64,000 nucleotides of DNA from Tetmemena sp. SeJ-2015 (GCA_027382625.1 JAJKFJ010021440.1:1-64000); one strand, 5' to 3'. Counted from the first letter of the stretch, positions 46,363 to 59,433 are shown. Notes: generated by a model from the sequence alone, not told the origin. Numbers and translations: made by a program.

Positions 46363-48253
46363 TCACTATTTCAAGTTGTTATATTATTTAAATAAAATTT
46401 ATTCGCACAGCGCTTCTAGAAATCTCCTCGGGCAGAATTGAAAAGAAAGTTCAAGCTTAAAATGTTTAAAAGTAGTTTTAATTAAATCTTTAGTTTTAGT
46501 AGTTGAGTAAAATAGATCTTCATGAATCTTAGGTTTGGGCTAACATGCATGCTATCTAACTTGCTTCATCTTAATAATTAATTGTGAAATTTGTATAAAA
46601 ATAGCTTAGGAGAAGTTAACATCAGGCATGATAGGAATATTAATTAAGGCGAGTTATAGCTGTCTATTTCTTCTTTTAAATCCCAAAGACTGGTCATCTT
46701 CGGCCTCTATAGTCAATCTCAGAGATTGACCAGAAATCTCAAAGTTCTACCCATCAGTTCTGCTATTGATTTGACCGCCTTAGCTTTCTCTCACCTTTTG
46801 ATTGTAGTCTGAAATGGTACTTGCCTTGAAATCGTTACTCGCTTTTAGATTAGCCTCTGAGCTGAATAGGAATTGCTGACTCTTGAACTTGACAAGAGGT
46901 ATGCGTGAGGGTAAAATAGCCTCATTTTGTTTCTTTTTGGCTGAGTGTGATACTTATTAAGAATTTTAGTTAGAGAGTTAGTGGCTTAGTAGGTTAAAGT
47001 TCTCAGTTGAGGCATCTCGATTATTGAAGTTTAGATTTCATTTGTCGCCATAGCTGGTGGTAGCATAGGTGAGCCAGACAGAGGAAATCCAGAGAAGGAA
47101 ATGTTTAAATGCTGCTAGTTGCACTAATTCGGTATCAAAGATTAAACAAAATAAATTTCTTTTGGAAAAGTGAGATAATGATTTTATAATAATTTAGGAA
47201 ATATATTTTATCACTAAGCTATGAAGAAAGTTTATTTTGATTAGCAGCATTTAAACCTAGAAATTAGTTGATATAATTTAAAGATGGTGGTGCGGAAGTA
47301 ATTTGTGACTTGCATTTATCTCCTATGGACCCACTTTCATGATAAAATTCTTTAGAATAGACCAAATAAACGTTAAAATTTAATTCTGCTTTGTTTTATC
47401 TTCTTTGGCTTTCTAGGTTGTCAGTAACTATTTACTTGCCTATAATATATTACAATTTAGTGGAAATCTTACTCATCACGTTAAAACTTTCCACTGACAG
47501 ATGACCTAAAATCAGAAAAAAAAATAAAGCACATCAAATAGTTAAAGATATTCATCTTTTAAATACCAAAATTTTCAAATATTGTTCTATAGCTCTTGTT
47601 AGGAAAATGAGTGATGAATTTTATTTGAAAAAGAACTATTTTATTCTTCTTATTGAGCACCTTAACTTTTGCCAGAATCAGGACTCCTTTTTTAATTGTC
47701 CTGCTGCCACTAATTTGTAATAGAGTGTTTGCCACTTCGTTAGCTGGTCTTATCCATGAATTTAGCTTCTCTCTTGTTGGATAGTTTTGAATCCCATAAG
47801 GATTGGCTTGGCTAGTGCAAGCTTTGCTAGTACTTGAAGTCTGATTAATGCTGTTTTTCTTATTCCAAAATTTAAATAAAAGAAGTAATAAAACATCTAA
47901 AGAATTTTAGATCTGGGAAAATACGGATGATAGACATAATTATTAAATGATTACTAATCTTGACGAATATAATTAATCTTAAAAAGATTTTCCATCATGC
48001 TGAACACTAAATCTAGATTGAAAAATATATCTCTAGTTTGCCTGATTTAAATATATGTATTGAAGCAAGTACTCAGGACTACGTGTTCCTTTGAATTTAT
48101 AAAAGTAAAATTATTTTCCTTGTCTCTAGTTATTCTACAATGAATTCTGTTGCTTGAAAGGCTAGTTAAGAAAACTTTGTCTCCAGCATGGATCTTGATG
48201 TTTGTTGTCACTGCCTTGACTCCCGCTGTTGTTGTAAGTATTTGCAGATTCAT
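46363..48253 (-). CDS. Unassigned protein
   Basis: Not recognised. Met 48253 begins MNLQILTTTAGVKAVTTNIK with a compact, beta-rich looking N-terminus (IHAGDKVFLTSLSSNRIH, CRITRDKENNFTFINS). A second segment at 47600-47870 is Ser/Thr-rich and then ordered (NSWIRPANEVANTLLQI, KKGVLILAKVKVLNKK). A third, 46363-47045, reads NLNFNNRDASTENFNL, LPSRIPLVKFKSQQFLF, then EISGQSLRLTIEAEDDQ and a basic C-terminus ending at TGA 46363-46365. A near-perfect 9-bp inverted repeat lies inside the last segment (46712-46730). Joins between segments are unresolved, and it may be two genes. Confidence 0.45.
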
Positions 48254-50192
48254 GCTTTTAATCTTATTAAAAATGGATGAGTAATTTGATAATTTTGGGA
48301 GGTGCCTTCAGCACTGAGAGACTTCATAGGCATGCTAAATAATCCTGAATTTAGATCGAACATCTCGCTCTTCGATATGCATTAAATACTATTATAACGT
48401 TATTGGGGTTATTTACGATTACTGAGGATTAGAGCAAGCTGTCGCGCGGGCTAGTTAATGAGAATCATACTGCCTATCTTAATTCATAGTTACATCATCG
48501 CTATTTAACATTCAAAATTAGATATTATTTTCAGTTGCAAACTATTTTTTGGACAATATTCAACTTGCTCTATCTACTGAGTCCATTAGAAATTTGGTTG
48601 AGCTTTGAGAAATGATTTTCTCGAGAGTGGAAGTACCCATCATACAAACAACTTCTTTTGTACGCATCATACTTTGAGGGTTCATACTGACTTCTCATTT
48701 AGGAGGCTAAATCATTTTATAGTGGGAATTTTAAAATATTTTGTGGTTTTATTTGTGAAAAAGAAAATAAAGGAAGAAAAAGAATGTTTAAAATTAATTT
48801 TTATTTTTCAAAGCTTTCCAAAAAATATTTTATAATTAAGAGATAGGTTTCCAGAGATTCAAAAAAATTACCCAAAAACGCTTTTAGCTTGATTAAAGTC
48901 TTATATTAATTTTTACTTTATTATTTATTGAATGAATTTTAACTCATAATCTATTTATTTGAATGCTACATTAGTCCTTGAACTAATTGAGCTAGCCTAG
49001 CCTTGAGGTATGTATAATTTCTTTTGAATTTAAATAATTAAATATATTTAACTTTATTGTATAGCTAAGAGTATGGCCTGTTATTCGAATTCAGTCGGGC
49101 TACAGGACCGGCTTACATTATTTCTTTCTCAAAATAAGAATATAACTTTATTCATCCATCAAATACTTTAACAAATCTGCTTTTAAATTAATTTGGCTGT
49201 AGGAGTGGATTTCTTGTCAGAATCTAAGCTGGCAGCAATTTATTGAGAGTTCTCATCCTCATTAGTGATTAATTTTTTCTGCGCCAGTTGCTCATACTAT
49301 AATTAATACGATTAATCATCTGAAAACAATAAAGGCTAACAGCCTCATTCTTTAACAAATTTAAATTGGAAAATCAACACTAGACAGTGAAAATGGTTAA
49401 ACAATTAATGAATCCTCCTCTTACTATTAAATAAGGGCAGTTACTCTTCTACTTATCAAATAGGCATAAGGGAGTAAATTGGCATAACTTTAAAGCTTCC
49501 ATACTCCCAAGTCTATAGCAATTACTTACATCTAAAAGAAAAATTTATAGTTTAAAAACTTATTTTTATAGATCTAGGTTAGAGTAGAAGATGCGATTGC
49601 AATTGTGTCTGAAGAGTTAGTTAAAATCGTCTTGAGCATGGGATTAGTAGTGCACTAATTTAGTTTCACTCTGGTCGTATAAGAAAAGAAATACTCTCAC
49701 ATCGCATAAGAGTGACAACTCCATCGCCTTCTTTAGTAGACCCTTCTTTCTCTTGCAATATGTAATCTATTACGTTTTAAATTTTTTTTATATTGAATAT
49801 TAAGTTAATAAATCTTTTAACTTTCATAGATAATTAATTTTATCTATTTTTAGAAAGATAATTTACCTTTTTGGCCATTAAAATTGATTTGAGACTTTGA
49901 TATTTGATAAATCCTTAGCTAAAAAGCTCCTTTTGATTTGATTTTATATTATTCGTTCAGCCCAGATTTTTCACTACAAGCTCGAAAGCCAGGCTTTACT
50001 TTAAGAAGCCATTGCATTTAGTATTTTTACTGAATTTTAGAGTAGTAGCTTCAGAACCATCTAAAATTGTCATGATGGTCAAGAATGTTCCCAAAAAATG
50101 TAGGATTTAATAAAGTAAAATTACCTTTTTTCAAATTTTTCTAGCAATATAGGGCCGACAAGGAGATATTACAGTATTAAATTTTAGCACAG
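48254..50192. other. Mostly non-coding; one open fragment
   Basis: AT-rich DNA, no recognised gene. One plus-strand fragment at 49578-49715 is open under TAR=Gln and looks protein-like (VRVEDAIAIVSEELVKIV, HQFSFTLVVQEKKYSH). It may be a lone exon or a gene segment. A standard-code ORF at 48605-48835 has an odd His/Thr/Phe-rich start and an A/T-rich tail and is probably chance. Confidence 0.35.
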
Positions 50193-53073
50193 ATGAAAAG
50201 AGCTTCGTCCTCGTTCGTTCAGGCTTTACAGAAGCAAACTCAAAAGTTTTTGAAAAATTTGGACTGAATGTATAGTATTTATAAATCTAATTAAAATTTA
50301 TCTCGCTTGAAAATAAAGGCTTTGTATTAATTAAATTAGTATTTTACATTAATCTAAAGAAAAATTAAGCTAAAAGATACTCTTGAAAATTTTAATTTCA
50401 TAATCCTAAACTCAAATGATGAATGAGTAAGGAAGAAATGTAGTTTGCCAATTCTTGAGTAAATAGGTGAAGGGTAATCAATTCATGATTTTATTATATT
50501 GTTCATCAACAAGAAATTTAACTAAATGGTTACTAAAATACTTAAAATACGTATTCTTAATTTACTAATTAAAACCTTAAGAATGTTTCTATCTTATTTA
50601 CAATATTTATTCATTGTCTAATTTCATGAATATTTCTGAGCCTTTTCTGATGGAAAATTAAGGATTGGAGATATGTGCAAAGATATGATTGTGGACTTAG
50701 TAAATTTTATAGCCGCAAAACTACAGCCAAAAGTGACTCACTAACTTTCTCCCACTTACTAGACAATTAACCCTTCTTACAAAATTAGCTCAGAAATTTT
50801 AAACACTTGCTACACCGATCAAATTTAGAAACAACTTACTTATCTCAGTCTTTTTATAAAATGGATTATAATATTAATTCCATAAAAAGAAGGAATGAAT
50901 TATATTTCTTTCTTGCTTGATTTTGCAGATGGTAATCTTCTTTTTGCCCATTTTGTGTTATGTGTTTCTTATTCGGTAAGTGGTGAGGTAAGTGTTTTAT
51001 TGCGGATAATTGCTGACTAGTGTTTAGTATACGGGGTAATATGAGAATTAGAGCGAGTAAGATAAGGAGGTGATTTATATTTTAAATTAATTATAGTGAG
51101 AAGACTATTAAAACTGTCAATCTTAACTACGATATAGGCAAAAATTTAATGGAAAATAAAATATAAATAAAGAGGAATGGAAATCAATTGGAGGTAAAAA
51201 CTAGACAGGTAAGTGTCCTAACCTCAAATCTCTTCAATTATAGTTCAGAATGTGCAGTCCTTTTAGCCATCGCTAAAATATTAAATTAATTAAATAAGAC
51301 ATTCCAATTTATTTTTTTAAATCACAAAAATAGATTATCTATAATAACTACTGGAAAGATTCCTGAAAATAACATTACTACTACTTGCAATGAGTATAGT
51401 ATATTTTTTTATTTTCGCATAGCTCAGTTGATAAATGCTATGACTGAATTAAAATATGCTAGATTGAGAGCATTGAAGGACGATTACTAAGTAATAAATA
51501 TAAAGAATAGCAACTTACTAAACTAAAAAGGCTTACCTATAAATATGGACGATGTAAGGAATTTCTAGAGACAGCAATTTTCATCAAAGCGAATGGTGCA
51601 ATAGCTTATACTATCTCTTCCTCGTAATTCTCAACTCATCTCTTTCATAGAACGATATTTTGATACCAAGCGACAAAATTCAGGACTTCTTCTTCATGGG
51701 TGACGATGAAGAGATGAAGGAATATGGATTCTCTACTAAGCAAGCTACAATTGCACTTTCAGGCAACATTTTGAAAGACAAAGTGAAGGATGAGGTAATA
51801 CTTAAGGAATATTTTGAAGCCACTGAATCTTTTCATGACATCCTAATTTATGAAGTCTTACGGTTTATTCATAGGCAGGCAAGTTCAAGCAAATACAAGA
51901 TTTCAAGATCAGAGTGCTAGACTTTGTCGCAATTTACATTAAAGAGATGAGCAAGGGATCATCAGATGCAGGATCATTAAAGACACACAAGTTCGATTCC
52001 ATAAAGCTCGTTCAGGCACTATTGAAAGCTATGCAAGTTGCTCATTCCGACAAGAATATATAACTCATTTGATGACTCTCTTATATGATGAAGTAATATG
52101 ATCCTGTTTGAACGCATAAAGAGTGTTATTGCAATTATGGCAAAGGGTGGCTCTTAATCTGGAGCATCCGCTCAAGATGATAACGACGACTCTGCCTTGA
52201 AGTCTAATAAGATCATCATGACTGAGTTACTTGGTCTGCTTCTTAAGCAAAATAAGGATCAACAAATGGTGAAGGCTTACACTGACTGCTTCTTGTTCTT
52301 GACTAAGCAATTTGCATCACCAACAGCTCATCCTAAGCTTACCAAGTTCCTCATCTTCACTTATAAGGAGCTACTTAAGACTTTCCTCTCAGGAAGAACT
52401 AACTCTAGCGCTATTAACCTTAAATTTTTCCAGTTAGCCTTCGAGCAGAACCCAACTCTTGGATGGAACTTTGCCAAGATGCTCCTCAAGTGTATTCTCA
52501 GCCTTAAGACAAAAGGAGGAGAAGGCGAAAAAGAAGGAAGCGTTGCCGGTAGCAGGAAAAACTCAGCTGCTACAGAGCAAGATTCTGCTAAGAAGAGCAA
52601 GAAGAAGGAGAAACAGCAAACCGAGGATGGAGATGATGATGGAGAAGGAGATGGCAGCAGATCTAATCACTAGAGACTACAAGCAGTAGAGTTATTTGGA
52701 CTACTTATTAAGGAGAGTCAGAATAGTGAAGCTGCAAGGAAAGCTCTTCAGAATAATCTCCAGCTTATATCAACAGTCATCATTAAATCTTTCAAATCCT
52801 TAATGTAAGGCATATACCATTAAGGTGATAGAAACTGCTGACTCATGGAAAAACAAGAAGGTTAAGAAGACTTAAGCAGTTGCTAACTTATTTGTGAAGG
52901 CATCTAAGACTCTACTTAACCCTAAAAATCAAGGAGATTGTGATAAGGAGCTTATAAGAAAAGAAGGAAGTCTCATTATTAGAGCCATAGAGAAAGAGTG
53001 CGAGAAGGACAAGCAGATGGCAAATCTAAAGGGCAAAATAAAGGAGATTAAGCATCTCATTGGAAACATTTGA
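50193..53073 (+). CDS. MYBBP1A/Pol5-like nucleolar protein
   Basis: Large helical-repeat protein of the nucleolus linked to rDNA transcription and ribosome biogenesis; despite the yeast name it is not thought to be a polymerase. The recognised part starts near 51660 with an acidic block (IQDFFFMGDDEEMKEYGF), then FKQIQDFKIRVLDFVAIYI, which matches the family's QIRVLDLIEVLV pattern. LFERIKSVIAIMAKGG and helical repeats (TELLGLLLKQNKDQQMV, KLTKFLIFTYKELLKTFL) follow, and then a Lys/acidic low-complexity stretch (SAKKSKKKEKQQTEDGDDDG). The C-terminus is a charged helix ending GKIKEIKHLIGNI at TGA 53071-53073. Upstream segments at 50193-50280 (MKRASSSFVQALQKQ) and 50670-50880 (MIVDLVNFIAAKLQP) may be its N-terminus but are not certain. 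Two IESs are resolved. Confidence 0.65.
52055..52094 (+). other. IES in MYBBP1A-like gene, pointer AATAT, 40 nt
   Basis: AATAT at 52055-52059 and 52095-52099. Deletion joins QVAHSDK to NMILFERIKSVIAI in frame and removes tandem TGA stops. Confidence 0.8.
52781..52817 (+). other. IES in MYBBP1A-like gene, pointer CATTAA, 37 nt
   Basis: CATTAA at 52781-52786 and 52818-52823. Deletion joins QLISTVI to IKVIETADSWKNKK in frame. No usable GT-AG pair lies in the interval. Confidence 0.8.
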
Positions 53074-53149
53074 TTCGCAGGGAAAGCCAGACTATGCAAT
53101 TAATTAAATTATTCTTCTTACAATTTAGGAAAAATTTTATGACGAAAGA

Positions 53150-54800
53150 AATAAATCTGTATAATAGCTACTTTAAGTTGAAATATGATTCTCATAAATT
53201 CTGCTGAGATTTGCTAGCTGATAAAAATCTTTGCTTTCAGCTTATTAAATTACTTATCTGATTCTTTCTTCTTTATTTCTGCGATTTCTTATTCAGTCAT
53301 GCCCTGATACCTACTGAGATACGAAGCTCTCTATTATCTTGCTGCACTATCTAGATTCATTCTAGTCACTAGTTAATGAAGTTTCTCTTATGTCTATCTC
53401 TAAGGAGAAGTTTTTCTCGAGTTGCTTCCACTAAAATAACCCCTATTTTTAATTGAAGAAGCCTAATTCTCAAGGAATTCAATTTCCTTTAAATCTTCCT
53501 AGACCTGTTTCTTCATTCTAGTAATATGGGGACTCTCACCTAAGTAATAATCATATAGTTTTAAATTATATTATCATAAAAGTGGCTTTACCTCTCCATT
53601 AAACTTTCACTCTAAAATTCTTGGACTCGATAATCGCATTTCTCAGGTGAATATGAATGCTATAGGAAAATAAAATATGTGGAGCCAGGAATAAAGTTTA
53701 TGCTAAACTACTGAGATTATTCTATGTTAGCTCTTGAGGCACTTCTGTATTTTTCATCTCCTTAAATTAAAGTAATTAAAATTTTACAGAATTTTTCTAA
53801 AGATCCTTAATTAGAGCTGTTCTCAGGAAAAATAACTACTTTTTGGTAGTTCTGAAATATCTCTGCGACCTATTCCTTGCTCATATTTCTTTTAGGGCTA
53901 TTTTAGTACGAGAGAAAGAACCTTTGAGAAGGTTAGGGGCTAGTTTCTTTACTTCTTCGCTCTTAATTGACTTAGAAATGTAAACTTTTCAAACTTTGAT
54001 TGACACAAAATATTATAAATAAGTATTGGCTGTCAAGCAACCAGCCACATTATGATTAGCTTTTCTTAATGATTTCATGCCAAGCCTATCTTGTGACCTT
54101 CTTTTGATATTGAATGTTTTTGTAGGTGTCTGCTGGGTTTTAATTTCAAGGTATTCATTCTATCAACTTGATTCTTCAAGAGATCATTCCTTTTCTCCTC
54201 AAAAGCAGGAATTTGCACTATTTTGATTGAGAAGTGAGATCTTGGATTTAATAACTCAAAATCTACCTCTAACTTTGCTTATTGCATTCTTTTTCTAATT
54301 TTCTGGAACTCTGCTTCGAAAACGTGCCCTAGGCTGTTGTGTTTAAAATATAAGAATCTATCAAATAAGTTCACAGTGGAGAATTGGTAACTAGGAAAAT
54401 TTAGAGTATCAGCCTGCTTTAAGTGTCCCATTCCAATCTTTCTCTAGCTGAGTTAATTCTTCTATTTTTATACATCATTATAAAGACGATCTATCATAGA
54501 CTGGTGAGAAACTGCTGTGTATGTGGAAGATGCTGGCTCTCTCATTCGAAAATATAAAGGAAAATAAATAAAGCAATAATCATTTTTCTAGACTTCATAG
54601 TAGAGTTCTGACTGAATTAGCTTTAAAGCTTGGAAGTAGATGCAAGAGTCTTTTTCGAAGTGGATGCTGAGGTGGATTTTTGAAAAGTTTAAAATGCATT
54701 CAAGGGCTTTAGCGAACTCATTTAATTCAAATTACGAGTGACATTAAATAATTCTTTCATTTTTGAGTTGATGGTTGATATTTTATTTTAGATTTGCGCA
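53150..54800 (-). CDS. Unassigned protein, faint Rad9-clamp resemblance
   Basis: From about 54800 leftward the minus strand reads FELNEFAKALECILNFSKI then HLSIHFEKDSCIYFQALKLI and CFIYFPLYF. The spacing of hydrophobic residues and the LSIHF string recall a PCNA-like domain of Rad9, the 9-1-1 DNA-damage clamp subunit; this is weak and rests on memory of the family pattern. The frame stays open to a TGA near 54046 with HSLGHVFEAEFQKIRKR and FSIKIVQIPAFEEKRND, and a further segment at 53250-53550 (KKQVQEDLKEIEFLENQ, LSRYQGMTEQEIAEIKKK) is charged and Ser-rich. No Met was found at the start. It may be one gene with the next entry. Confidence 0.4.
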
Positions 54801-54869
54801 TCTATTTTAGCACTCATTTTATTTTATTAGTTCTTAATTATTTTATTTTATCGCAAGGAGCGAGTAAAT

Positions 54870-56655
54870 CCCTATCTTCCCTATTCCATGATAAGCTCTT
54901 ACTGCGAATTATCTATTTCTCTTTCCTCCTCTAGGATTTTCCTGATCTTGTGCTGATTTATTTGTTTAAAGATATGTGAGGAGTTATTGGTAGAAGAACT
55001 TTGCCGTCTCTCTTAAGAATTGTTCCTTTAGTTTGAGATTGGCGCTCTATTTATCTATTCTTTTGGCTTTTCTAATGCGGGAAGATGCATAGTTTGAAAG
55101 CTTATGAGAATCAATTTCATAGTTCTGAGAGCTGTATTCCAACCCTACATCCTCCTTCGATTTATCTTAATTGCTCATAAACTCTTTGGCCGTGACATCA
55201 CTATTTCTTTAAAAATAAGAGTTATTACTCATAACTGTCAAATTTTGAATTATTTAGACTAGCGTAAGCTAGGGCTTTATTTATTCTTGGAATCATAGTT
55301 GCTTCTCTATGGGAATCTTGCTCCCTCAAACTCCCATTCTTAATTAAATTTTATTGCTATCCAATATCATCTCTACCTGCTTTCTTTTGAACTGTGAACC
55401 TCTTGGAATGAAGTAAAGGAGAGATGGCTGCTCGCAAGTTACTACCTATACTGGTGCGAAATCGTAGTCAGTGCCATTATAGTTCAAGCTTTCACACTCA
55501 ATTTGATTATGAGGTTAATAGTTTGCAACTTTTAAAGAGCTTTTCAACTCTTCGTATTAGGAATAAGCATTTCTAGTCCTGTTCTAGATAGGAGACTGAA
55601 AGGAGGAAGCAGGTATTTCAGAGAGTAACTCTAAATCTTGCACTTAACTCATCCCCAGAGAATCAGGAGGGCTTAAAATCCCCTTATTTTAGGACTTATA
55701 AAGCAACTCTAATTAACTAAGTAACTTTGTGTTAAGATTTTGAGATAGTTTGATGTTTGAAGTGTCATGGTGGTGTTTGAAAAAACTCTCTAATAAATGG
55801 CAGGTGGTTAGGGTGAAACGATAGGAGGCTTATCCATCTGCATGCTTACTTATTTGCTTGGCGGTTTCCTAACTGTTGTTGCGTAGATAGAAGAGAAGTG
55901 AGAGGCATTCTCACTATCGATCAAGTCATCTATGTTTGTCTCTCTATCGTCTACTAATCGCGAGCTCATACCTAATAAATCATCATCTTGGTCACTTTTG
56001 CCCACTAGAAATTAAATTTAAGATCATAATGCAATAAACTATGACTTAGGGATGGTTTGGCTTCTTCATTGGAGGCTAATTCTAAACTCAATTTTAATTA
56101 CAAAAAGTAAAAGCCTTTATCAGCAATTTTAAGGTTAAACATTTTTATCAGCGCCTTGAGTTTTACTAGCGCTAATTTAACTCAAGATACTCTTAGAGTA
56201 GTTGAAGGCATTTCATTTCTTGACACAAGTGTTGAACTTATTATCAAAAGCGTGCGATTCCTTTGTTTAATTTCCTAATAAACAAATTATATTTAAGTTA
56301 CAGCTAGTGGACTGTTTTATTTCTCTCTAAACCTTGTGCTATCAAACTTTTCCTCTATGTAAGTGGGAAATTCCGTTTGAGTGTAATCATTTTCAGCAGT
56401 AATCTCAGCTATGCATTCAGGAAGTTTCACTCCAGAGAGATAGTTCCATATCTCAAAAAAAATATTTAGGATCTAATGCTTAAGGCTTTTATTCTCAGAT
56501 TTGCAGTTCATTGAAGCTCTTCCAGTTGAAGCCTCTTTTATTTGCATCCTCTATCCTGAAAGAGACTTTTTTGCTTCTGGAAAGCACATACCTAGATCAA
56601 CTGTAGCACTTCTTACCGGACTCTATTTCTTGCTAACTATCTAAGATTCGATTTC
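54870..56655 (-). CDS. Unassigned Ser-rich protein
   Basis: Not recognised. Open, protein-like minus-strand segments run from 56655: ITEIESQIVSKKQSPVRS, an ordered block FEIWNYLSGVKLPECIAEI near 56440, TQTEFPTYIEEKFDS. Next comes an acidic stretch (GMSSRLVDDRETNIDDLI near 55950) and a Pro/Lys stretch (VRKPPSKQVSMQMDKPP). The last clear segment is NAYSQYEELKSSLKVAN and DYDFAPVQVVTCEQPSLL near 55500. Left of about 55350 the reading decays. Neither the start Met nor the stop is fixed, and continuity with the gene at 53150-54800 is possible. Confidence 0.4.
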
Positions 56656-57149
56656 TGTTATTAAAATATCTATAAAACCACATAAATAATTTCACTTTTT
56701 TTTTATACAATTTAATTTTAAATTTCATCATAGCTTTGCCTATAAGCATTTTAAGTTATTTATATATTCTCACCGAACCGGGTATAGTTTGAGTTAGAAC
56801 TCTTATGACTTCAGTTTAGCGTGAGAAAAGTTGGTTCTATGTTCCCTTCCAGTTGAGTGACTCATTTTCTAGACTACTCTTGCTATTTGAAATATTAAAT
56901 TTATTTGAACAATTAAAAGATTAAATTAGTGCGTTTAGGATATTAAAATGAGAATGCGAGTAATTAGCAGAAGAGGATTAAATTTTATTTCTATAATTAA
57001 ATAATTAGAGAAGAAGAAAAGGTCATTAGGTAAAACTGTCTTTCGCAATTAATTTTCAATACCAACACTATATATCGTATGCCTTTTAACCCAATCTATT
57101 CTCTAAAACATTAATTATCAGATTCTTAGTAACTCCCAAATTTATTCCA
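56656..57149. other. AT-rich gap
   Basis: Between two minus-strand genes. No ORF of interest; T runs at 56690-56705 and scattered short inverted repeats only. Confidence 0.4.
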
Positions 57150-59287
57150 TCAGTAATCGTTCAAAAGCTCCATAGTTATTTTATCTCCATTGAGGAGAGT
57201 TATAGATGAAGTAGGGAGGATATATTTAATTATCTCTTCATTTCTGGCAGTTTTGCTGAACAGCACATAAATTTCACCATCCTATACACATCAAATTACA
57301 ATCATAAAATAGAGAGAGAGAGAGAGAGAGTGATAAGAAGAGTTTTAAGCTATCTATACCTTTTGAAGTTAGATTTCATCTATCAGAAGTGAAAACTGAA
57401 TAAGTTGGTACACTAAATCTCTTGAAACTGCAGTTTTATCTAAATAATAAGTTAGAATTCAAAGGGTGGATAAAAATAACTTACCAAATCCAGCTATACT
57501 AAGACATAGTTTGTTCTCTTCCTGTTACTACGATTCTTGGTAAAGCTATTCCATCTATCCTCTATTTTAAGTTTTCCGGTCATTCATTTCAGTATACTGT
57601 TCTGTTAAAGTGCTTTACAGAGTCTAAGCAATTTATAAATTACTCTAATTGAGAGGTGTATTCATATTCAGTTCGCTCTTTTTCTTCGAGTCAACTATTT
57701 CTTCTCCTTCTTCAAGCATTATTTCATCATGCTATTCGATTTCTCTTTTGTCATTTTATTCTTGTTCAGAGTTCAAGCTATCTTCGCAGAATTCTATATC
57801 TACTTAATCCTCATTTAGTGTTGATTTAAGTTAGTTCAAGGATTCTCCAAATTATTTACTGTCTGGTTCCTTCATAATTTCATCAGGCTTCTATTCAGAA
57901 TTATCCAAATTATGATTTAATTAAGACTGAGCTATCTTAAGATTAGAATTTTAGTTTCGCGGGTATTAGCTTGATTAAGTAACTTGCTCATAATTTTTTG
58001 TTTCTTCAAGCTTTTCACTCACTCTACGGACTGATTGAATTTAAGAAGCTTCTTATTGAAGTGCTATGTGTTCGTTTTACTAATTTTAATCATTATGTTT
58101 ATGAAAAGGCTGAATCCTTAGCTTTATTGAATTTTTATAGCAAATAGATGATAATACCTTGCTTGAGAAATGATCTCTATGAAGAACCATGAAGTAATTG
58201 AATACTTCAAGGGCCTTTTAATAAGAATCACCATCTGCATACTCAACAACGCATTTCTAAAATATCTTTAGTCTCTAAAAGCAAAGCTTACCAAATTCGG
58301 TTGTCTGTGCAAAGAATGAACATATTTTTCTTAATTGATAGATAGCTCTCTTCTTAATGATGATTCCTTATCGCTCATTTTTGAATCTTCTTCTTCATTA
58401 TGTCTGGAATCAGGTATCATAAACTCTTCAGGATTATCGTAGCCATACCATATTCAATTTACCTCGCCAACTGCTGATAGCATACTAAGTAAGTTGTACT
58501 AGTTTATTACTTATCTATCAATTCCCTCCAGATAAACTGTGTTCTCTTTCAACATATCTATTCTCTCTAGGTCTGTCTTTTACATCACAAAAAGGCAAGT
58601 GTTCTAATCCATGTCTACTTCAAAATCTTGAGTCTCTTCTTCCGCTCCATTAATTTGACTTCTATAGTTCCTCTAGCTTTGATTTGAGTAGGCTGCTTTT
58701 CCTTAATTATCCTTGAGGATCTTTATGGATTAAGGATTGACTGCATGTATCTCTTTGTAGAGTAACTCTGTAACTTCCTTTAATAGTCTATGATAGCTCA
58801 TGACATCATCTGCAACTTATTTGAGATTATCTTCTTCAACGCTTTTTTGTAATCTTTCAAAATTAGCTGCATTTAATCAAGGTCAGGATTGTCCTCAGGA
58901 GATTGCATCCCAAACTGAATTGGAGTTGTAAATAACGATGGCTTGTTGAAATTCATTTGGTCCAAGAATAAAGATGGAGATGTTAAATCTTTCCCACGTT
59001 ATTAGCTGTGATCTCCATTTAAATCACTCCTATCGTCTAGGAAGGCTAGTTTGGAATTCAGGATTTGGTTTGTCATTTATTGCTAGTTAGCTTGGATAGT
59101 CTCTTAAGTAAAAAAGCAATTGGTATGAGTCAAAAGTTGGAGCTATGAACTCGAAGTCGCATCACTCACTTCATTCTAACTTAATAAGTAAAATATTAAA
59201 CCCAAATAAATGGTGAGAGAATCTTACTTATATGATATTTGGGTTCTAAGAACTTCGCAGAGAGCACTCTGGAGACTAAATTTGCAT
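57150..59287 (-). CDS. Unassigned acidic Gln/Asn-rich protein with a coiled coil
   Basis: Not recognised. Met 59287 starts MQIQSPECSLRSSQNPNII; a canonical intron (59176-59227) joins this to QNEVSDATSSSQLQLLTH. Then come LNSKLAFLDDRSDLNGDHS, FTTPIQFGMQSPEDNPDLD, and after a small frame change a coiled coil (ERLQKSVEEDNLKQV, LLKEVTELLYKEIH, DLERIDMLKENTVYLEG) at 58440-58860. A long acidic Gln-rich segment (EPDSKQFGESLNQLK, IMLEEGEEIVDSKKK) spans 57660-58040. The last segment, GEIYVLFSKTARNEEIIKYI and NGDKITMELLNDY, ends at TGA 57150-57152. A dinucleotide repeat at 57311-57330 lies in a gap between segments. No function is suggested. Confidence 0.5.
57311..57330. repeat. (AG)10 microsatellite
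   Basis: Ten perfect AG units in a non-coding stretch between two segments of the minus-strand gene at 57150-59287. Confidence 0.9.
59176..59227 (-). other. Canonical GT-AG intron, 52 nt
   Basis: On the minus strand it begins GTAAGATTCTC and ends AAGTTAG. Splicing joins QNPNIIQ to NEVSDATSS in frame. Confidence 0.6.
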
Positions 59288-59433
59288 AGAAATATTACAA
59301 TTAAACTTCTTATTCTTCACTCTAAAATTAAGATTTAAACCAATTTTAAAACTAAATTGATATCTTAAATTCGTATTTCTTTTATGAAATTCTTATAATT
59401 AATTGCGTCTGTTATTCTTTCTGCTTCTTTTCT

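Noticed and set aside
52361..52600. Minus-strand ORF opposite the MYBBP1A-like gene
   Set aside because: It is antisense to a charged low-complexity coding stretch; composition explains it.
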